From contig JAUVWK010000065.1 of NCBI GenBank assembly GCA_030604165.1, positions 1-10,586 of the forward strand: a stretch of DNA of 10,586 bases, given 5' to 3'. Both the position numbers and the translations under genes were made by a program. This stretch comes from Alphaproteobacteria bacterium (GTDB taxonomy: Bacteria > Pseudomonadota > Alphaproteobacteria > UBA828). The notes under the pieces are model-generated. The model saw only the letters and a program-made list of their open reading frames with translations, was not told the origin of the DNA and did no database searches. Numbering within the stretch: position 1 is the first letter of the stretch; every line of letters begins with the position of its first letter. Shown here one piece after another: positions 6,858 through 10,586 of this stretch.

Positions 6858-6989
6858 ATGCCTTGGGACCTTGCCCTGCCGCTTTTGATTTGCCTTGCCA
6901 CCACGCTCCTCTTCGTGGGCATCGCCGTTTCGGCCAATAAGCTGATCTTCAAACCGCGCCAAGAGGCCAACACGGATTCGGGCGCTTAA
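6858..6989 (+). CDS. Small (43 aa) single-pass membrane protein
   Basis: Encodes a 43-residue protein starting MPWDLALPLLICLATTLLFVG. Residues about 5-26 form one hydrophobic segment, followed by a charged tail with NKLIFKPRQEAN (27-38). The lysine/arginine after the segment predicts the tail inside the cytoplasm and the N-terminus outside. AGGGAGG (6845-6851) sits six bases before the ATG, one of the strongest ribosome sites in the window. The gene has its own promoter (6777-6805) and terminator (7040-7068), so it is a monocistronic unit, which makes a chance ORF unlikely. I do not recognise a named family. The shape resembles accessory subunits of respiratory or transport complexes of the CydX or CcoQ type, but no family-specific residue supports that. 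Confidence 0.8.
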   Translation: MPWDLALPLLICLATTLLFVGIAVSANKLIFKPRQEANTDSGA

Positions 6990-7039
6990 GCCCGGGTTCC
7001 GCATCGACCGGCTCACACGCGCCAGCGTAGAGTCCAGTC

Positions 7040-7068
7040 AAAGGGGCCCGTCACGGGCCCTTTTCTTT
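7040..7068 (+). terminator. Intrinsic terminator after the small membrane protein gene
   Basis: An 11-pair stem (7040-7050 with 7054-7064, one G-T pair) closed by a TCA loop, with a TTTTCTTT tract (7061-7068) partly in the stem. This is a textbook Rho-independent terminator, 50 bases after the stop. The leading A-run pairs with the T-run, so it could also work for minus-strand transcription. Confidence 0.92.
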
Positions 7069-7179
7069 CGTGTTGTCCGCCCGCGCCGGTTCTCGCACAG
7101 CGCGGCGACGGTTGCGCGATTGAAGCATCACGGTCTAGCCTCGCTGGTACGCTGAACCGGCAGCGACAGGAGCCAGGCC

Positions 7180-8367
7180 ATGAGCAGCGACGATGCCACC
7201 CAACTACGCGGCAATTGGAATTTTCCCACCGCGATCCGCTTTGGCGTCGGCCGCATCACTGAGCTGGCCGAGGCCTGCCGCACGCTCGGCATGGAACGGC
7301 CGCTGCTGATCACCGACCCCGGTCTCGGCGAGACCGCGATGGTGGCCGAGGCCTGTGCAGCCAATGAGCGCGCCGGGCTAACGACCGGCCAATTTTCGAA
7401 GCTGCGTCCGAACCCGGTCGGGGAAGACGTCGAGGCCGGTGTCGCCGCCTTTCGCGCCGGCCGGCACGACGGCGTCATCGCCTTCGGCGGCGGCAGCGCC
7501 CTCGACGTCGGCAAGGCGGTGGCGCTGATGGTCGGACAACAGCGCCCGTTGTGGGATTTCGAGGACCGCGAGGACTGGTATCTACGCGTGAACACCGAGG
7601 CCATGGCGCCGGTCGTGGCGGTGCCGACCACCGCGGGCACCGGCGCGGAAGTGGGCCGGGTCTCGGTCATCACCGACGCATCGGTGCCGACCAAGAAGCT
7701 CATCTTTCATCCGCGCATGTTGCCCGAGATCGTGATCGCCGACCCGGCGCTCACGCTGAGCCTGCCGCAGAAGTTGACGGCGGCCACCGGTATGGACGCG
7801 CTGGCGCACAATCTCGAAGCCTATTGCGCCGGCGGCTATCATCCCATGGCGGACGGTATCGCCATCGAGGGCATACGCCTGGTCAAGGAGTGGCTGCCCC
7901 GTGCCGTCGCCGACGGCTCAGACATATCGGCCCGCGCCCATATGCTGATCGCCTCGACCATGGGCGCGACCGCGTTTCAGAAGGGCCTGGGTGCGATCCA
8001 CGCGCTCAGCCACCCGGTCGGCGCCCTGTTCGACACCCATCACGGGCTCACCAACGCGGTCTTCATGCCCTATGTGCTGGCCTTCAACCGCTCCGCCGTG
8101 GCCGGGCGCATGACCCGGCTGGCCCGCTATCTGGCCTTGCCGGAGCCCGGCATCGACGCGGTGATCGAGTGGATCCTCGCGCTCCGCGTCGAGCTCGGCG
8201 TGCCGCACACCCTGGCCGGGCTCGACGTGCCGGAATCGCGCCTCCCCGAGATCGTGCCTTTGGCCGTGCTCGACCAGGCCTGCGGCGGCAATCCGCTCCC
8301 ACTTGGCGCGGCCGAGTTGGAGAGCCTGCTACGAGACGCGGTGCGCGGCGAGCTGCCGGCCGGTTAG
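7180..8367 (+). CDS. Iron-containing alcohol dehydrogenase (group III)
   Basis: A 395-residue cytoplasmic oxidoreductase of the Fe-ADH family, interconverting an alcohol and aldehyde with NAD(P). The N-terminal Rossmann-like domain has GGGSALDVGK (103-112) and PTTAGTGAEV (149-158, usually TAGTGSE). The metal-binding helical domain has GMDALAHNLEAY (204-215; D206 and H210), then H274 in GAIHALSHPVG and H288 in THHGL, so all four expected metal ligands are present. The C-terminal NPLPL (371-375) matches the family NPRP-type motif. Length is normal (about 380-400). AGGAG (7168-7172) lies seven bases before the ATG. It follows a terminator and no confident promoter is seen, so expression is from its own short upstream region. 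It converges with panC. The substrate cannot be told. Confidence 0.95.
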   Translation: MSSDDATQLRGNWNFPTAIRFGVGRITELAEACRTLGMERPLLITDPGLGETAMVAEACAANERAGLTTGQFSKLRPNPVGEDVEAGVAAFRAGRHDGVIAFGGGSALDVGKAVALMVGQQRPLWDFEDREDWYLRVNTEAMAPVVAVPTTAGTGAEVGRVSVITDASVPTKKLIFHPRMLPEIVIADPALTLSLPQKLTAATGMDALAHNLEAYCAGGYHPMADGIAIEGIRLVKEWLPRAVADGSDISARAHMLIASTMGATAFQKGLGAIHALSHPVGALFDTHHGLTNAVFMPYVLAFNRSAVAGRMTRLARYLALPEPGIDAVIEWILALRVELGVPHTLAGLDVPESRLPEIVPLAVLDQACGGNPLPLGAAELESLLRDAVRGELPAG

Positions 8368-8390
8368 GAGCGGTTTTCGTTCAAGCTGCA

Positions 8391-8462
8391 CCAGCCCACT
8401 CCCCCTCCCGGCCGCCCATGGCAGTGTGCGCTTGTGGGTGGTCGGGAGGGGGAGTGGGCTGG
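8391..8462. repeat. 72-bp palindromic hairpin repeat, copy 1
   Basis: Two 28-base arms (8391-8418 and 8435-8462) pair throughout except for two G-T wobbles, around a 16-base loop. The left arm opens CCAGCCCACTCCCCCTCCCG. It matches copy 2 at 10382-10452 at about 67 of 72 positions in the same orientation. It lies between the convergent Fe-ADH and panC genes, where it could act as a bidirectional transcription barrier. There is no T-tract and no transposase; it fits a REP- or MITE-like dispersed hairpin element. Confidence 0.9.
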
Positions 8463-8490
8463 TCCGGTTCCGCGTGAGCGAGAAAATACC

Positions 8491-9393
8491 CTAAGCGCGC
8501 GCCGCCGGCGCGACGGGCACGTTGTCGATCAATCGCGTGGTGCCGAGATAGACCGCCGCCAAGACGCGCGCCGGACGCTCGACGCTGCTGATGGGCTCGA
8601 GCGAGTCCGCGTCGCACACCGCCAGATATTCCACGCCATCGAAACCGGCGACGCCGAGCTCGGCCATGCCGCGGTCCACCTGCTGGATGGCCGGAGCGCC
8701 CTCGGCGAGGCGCTCGGCCATGGCATGGAGCACGGCGCTGAGCGAGCGCGCGATGCGGCGTTGCTCGGGCGTCAAATAGGCGTTGCGCGAGGAGACCGCC
8801 AGACCGTCGGGCTCGCGCACGGTGGCCACGGCAATGATCCGCGTCGGAATATCGAGATCGCGCACCAGCCGGCGCACGGCGACGAGTTGCTGATAATCCT
8901 TCTCGCCAAAGATCGCCGCTTCGGGCAGGCACTGCAGCAGCAGCTTAGTGACCACCGTGGCGACCCCGGCAAAGAAATGCGGCCGCGTCGCGCCGCACAA
9001 GCCCTCGGTCACGGCGCCGACACGCACGGTGGTGGCGAAATCCGGCGGATACATCTCCGCCGCCGACGGCACGAACGCGGTATCCACGCGCGCTTCGGCC
9101 AGATGTTTCAGGTCCGCCTCCCCGGCGCGCGGATAGGCGTCGAAGTCCTCTTCCGGCGCGAACTGGGCGGGGTTGACGAAGATGCTGACCACAACTCGGT
9201 CGGCGGCCTCGAAGGCCGCCTCAATCAAGGCAAGGTGACCTTGGTGCAGGGCCCCCATGGTGGGCACCAGCGCCACGGTTTCGCCGCGCGTGCGCCAGCC
9301 CCGCACCGCCTTGCGCAGGGCCTCGACCGTCTCCAGCACCACGGGCGGCCCGGACTCCAATGAGTCTGCCGATTCCGCCGGCTTGGCCGTCAT
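8491..9393 (-). CDS. panC: Pantothenate synthetase
   Basis: A 300-residue pantoate-beta-alanine ligase, joining pantoate and beta-alanine with ATP to make pantothenate, the last step of vitamin B5 synthesis. It acts in the cytoplasm, usually as a dimer. The nucleotidyltransferase motif is PTMGALHQGH (44-53; H50, H53), followed by VSIFVNPAQFAPEEDFDAYPR (69-89), the FFAGVATVVTKL region (140-151), FGEKDYQQL (162-170) and DGLAVSSRNAYL (196-207). Length fits the family (about 280-300). ATG 9393 has AGGAA (9402-9406) eight bases upstream, overlapping the panB stop; only 11 bases separate the genes, so they are one operon. The first 20 residues are a poorly conserved extension. A palindromic repeat follows the stop. 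Confidence 0.97.
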   Translation of the reverse strand: MTAKPAESADSLESGPPVVLETVEALRKAVRGWRTRGETVALVPTMGALHQGHLALIEAAFEAADRVVVSIFVNPAQFAPEEDFDAYPRAGEADLKHLAEARVDTAFVPSAAEMYPPDFATTVRVGAVTEGLCGATRPHFFAGVATVVTKLLLQCLPEAAIFGEKDYQQLVAVRRLVRDLDIPTRIIAVATVREPDGLAVSSRNAYLTPEQRRIARSLSAVLHAMAERLAEGAPAIQQVDRGMAELGVAGFDGVEYLAVCDADSLEPISSVERPARVLAAVYLGTTRLIDNVPVAPAARA

Positions 9394-9404
9394 CGTCTTG
9401 GTTC

Positions 9405-10289
9405 CTAGCGGGAAGCCCGGCGCTTCGCCGCCCCGGCGACCCTCGCGAGGCGCGGCTTGTCGGCGCCGCTGGCGGCGGGATCGTAGCAGTGCTCGGGGGC
9501 CGGAAAGTGCCGCGCGCGCACATCCGCGGCATAGGCTTCGACAGCCGCCGACAAGCTTTCGCCGAGCTCGGCGTAACGTCGCGCGAAGCGCGGCATGAAT
9601 TCGGTGCCGAGGCCGACGATATCCTCGGTCACCAGGATCTGACCATCGCACGCCGGCGAGGCGCCGATGCCGATGGTGGGAACCGCCAGATCGGCCGTGA
9701 GTGCGCGGGCAAGCGGCTCTACCGTGTTTTCCACCACGACGGCGAAGGCGCCGGCGTCGGCGATGGCGCGCGCGTCCGCCCGGATGCGCGCGGCTTCGTC
9801 TTCGCTCTTGCCGCGCACGCGGAAGCCACCCGAGGCGTTGACCGACTGCGGCATGAGGCCGACATGGCCCAGCACCGCAATGCCGCGCTCCACCAGGAAA
9901 CGCACGGTATCGGCCATCTCCACGCCGCCTTCGAGCTTGATGCCGGCGCAACCGGTCTCGGCCATGACCCGCGAGCTGGCGCGGAACGCCGCCTCCGGCG
10001 ATTCCTGATAGCTGCCGAACGGCAAGTCGACGATGACGCAGGCTTGGCGCGTCGCGCCCACCACGGCGCGGCCATGGGCGATCATCATATCGAGCGTGAC
10101 GCCCACGGTGGTGTCGAAGCCGTACAGCACCATGCCGAGCGAATCGCCAACCAGGATCATCTCGACATGGTGGTCGAGCGCGCGCGCCACCGGCGCGGTG
10201 TAGGCCGTGAGGCTGACGATCGGCGCCGCCCCTTTGCGGGCGGCGATGTCGCGCACCGTCAGCCGACGAATCTGGGAAATTTCCGTCAT
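9405..10289 (-). CDS. panB: 3-methyl-2-oxobutanoate hydroxymethyltransferase (ketopantoate hydroxymethyltransferase)
   Basis: A 294-residue enzyme that adds the hydroxymethyl group of methylene-tetrahydrofolate to 2-oxoisovalerate, giving ketopantoate, the first committed step of pantothenate synthesis. It acts in the cytoplasm as a large oligomer. Metal and catalytic residues are visible: VGDSLGM (47-53, D49), DLPFGSY (88-94, D88), KLEGG (118-122, E120) and VVVENTV (184-190, E187, the family catalytic glutamate). IGIGASPACDGQILV (206-220) is typical. ATG 10289 has AGGAG (10299-10303) nine bases upstream. An in-frame longer form from 10406 crosses that ribosome site and the palindromic repeat and is rejected. 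It is first in the panB-panC operon. The basic tail (about 278-294) is not conserved in the family. Confidence 0.97.
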   Translation of the reverse strand: MTEISQIRRLTVRDIAARKGAAPIVSLTAYTAPVARALDHHVEMILVGDSLGMVLYGFDTTVGVTLDMMIAHGRAVVGATRQACVIVDLPFGSYQESPEAAFRASSRVMAETGCAGIKLEGGVEMADTVRFLVERGIAVLGHVGLMPQSVNASGGFRVRGKSEDEAARIRADARAIADAGAFAVVVENTVEPLARALTADLAVPTIGIGASPACDGQILVTEDIVGLGTEFMPRFARRYAELGESLSAAVEAYAADVRARHFPAPEHCYDPAASGADKPRLARVAGAAKRRASR

Positions 10290-10381
10290 GATGACCGTCT
10301 CCTGATTATGGCCGCGCCGACCCTGCAACGGGCGCGTCCCGTCGGCGCTCACTAAGCCGTTTCCACCGGCGTGGTATCGCT

Positions 10382-10452
10382 CCGGCCCACTCCCCCTCCC
10401 GGCCACCCATGGCAGTGTACGCTTGGGGTGGTCGGAAGGGGGAGTGGGCTGG
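10382..10452. repeat. 71-bp palindromic hairpin repeat, copy 2
   Basis: Same element as at 8391-8462, same orientation, with four substitutions and one deleted base. Left arm 10382-10409, right arm 10426-10452. Two substitutions (third base A to G; G to A in the left arm) keep pairing (G-T or A-T), while one right-arm G to A creates a mismatch. It lies about 93 bases upstream of panB, so it may be in the panB promoter or leader. Confidence 0.88.
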
Positions 10453-10456
10453 TGCC

Positions 10457-10518
10457 GTTCGAATCGAACCTACGCCATGCTGCGTTGCAGCAAAAGCGAG
10501 TTTCAGTCATTCGAATGA
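10457..10518. promoter_or_regulatory. Dyad-rich stretch with a PhaR-type CTGC-N3-GCAG site
   Basis: Three perfect dyads lie close together: GTTCGA-A-TCGAAC (10457-10469), TGCTGC-GTT-GCAGCA (10478-10492) and TCATTCGAATGA (10507-10518). The middle one contains CTGC-N3-GCAG (10480-10490), the form reported for binding by PhaR, the alphaproteobacterial regulator of phasin and polyhydroxyalkanoate genes. A related TGCTG-N5-CAGCA follows at 10535-10549. A phasin or PHA gene may begin beyond the window. No gene is assigned in 10453-10586. Confidence 0.4.
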
Positions 10519-10586
10519 GAATGTCCACAGTCCTTGCTGCGCCACAGCATATCGCCGAGGAGCGGCGCTCCGCGCTACCTCCCGGA

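Noticed and set aside
9360..10355. 331-residue plus-strand ORF antisense to panB
   Set aside because: A GC-rich shadow of panB, which is unambiguous on the minus strand.
10290..10406. N-terminal extension of PanB to 10406
   Set aside because: It would translate through the palindromic repeat and a good ribosome site; known PanB proteins begin near the chosen start.
10457..10476. tRNA-like T-arm sequence (GTTCGAATC)
   Set aside because: No acceptor, D-arm or anticodon arm can be formed; upstream sequence is the hairpin repeat.
10507..10551. Minus-strand 15-residue peptide ending CGHSHSND
   Set aside because: Composition is curious, but it has no ribosome site and is too short to support.
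10515..10586. Plus-strand open frame from ATG 10515 or 10521 to the window edge
   Set aside because: Only 24 codons are visible with no ribosome site and no recognisable motif; cannot be told from chance.

Overview
The window is GC-rich (third positions mostly G/C, with AT-rich blocks only near promoters) and reads as chromosome of an alphaproteobacterium, most likely Rhodospirillales-like. The basis is the style of PanB/PanC, the high-GC codon use, a TTGACA-17-CTAT promoter and the pentapeptide-repeat protein type. No phage, transposase, CRISPR, rRNA or complete tRNA is visible. Most genes are ordinary; the less ordinary material is in small genes and non-coding structure.

Layout, left to right. 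(1) 1-400, minus: N-terminal part of a glutamine-synthetase-family protein, cut by the window edge. Its leader contains three perfect copies of a 15-bp repeat (412-456). (2) 571-4616, plus: three paralogous EamA/DMT-type transporters and a short-chain dehydrogenase/reductase. Transporters 2 and 3 and the SDR overlap by ATGA junctions and form one tight operon. Between transporters 1 and 2 lies a 48-residue CxxC-containing small protein gene on the minus strand, an AT-rich promoter-like block and an 18-bp palindrome. (3) 4656-5966, minus: a 436-residue pentapeptide-repeat protein made of two modules, each headed by the same HE-x-W leader. (4) 6102-6740, plus: a small alpha/beta hydrolase with a full Ser-Asp-His set. 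(5) 6777-7068, plus: a self-contained unit for a 43-residue single-pass membrane protein, with a near-consensus promoter, leader hairpin, strong ribosome site, ORF and textbook terminator. (6) 7180-8367, plus: an iron-containing alcohol dehydrogenase. (7) 10289-8491, minus: panB-panC, two steps of pantothenate synthesis. (8) 10453-10586: a dyad-rich non-coding stretch with a CTGC-N3-GCAG site like those bound by PhaR-type polyhydroxyalkanoate regulators.

A 71-72 bp near-perfect palindrome occurs twice in the same orientation (8391-8462 and 10382-10452) and brackets panBC. Copy differences mostly preserve pairing, as expected for a mobile or structurally selected hairpin repeat.

Functional links are clear for panB-panC (consecutive pathway steps) and likely for the transporter-transporter-SDR operon (export or uptake plus redox handling of an unknown small molecule). 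No single undescribed multi-gene system is evident. The best candidates for new biology are the two small protein genes and the palindromic repeat family.
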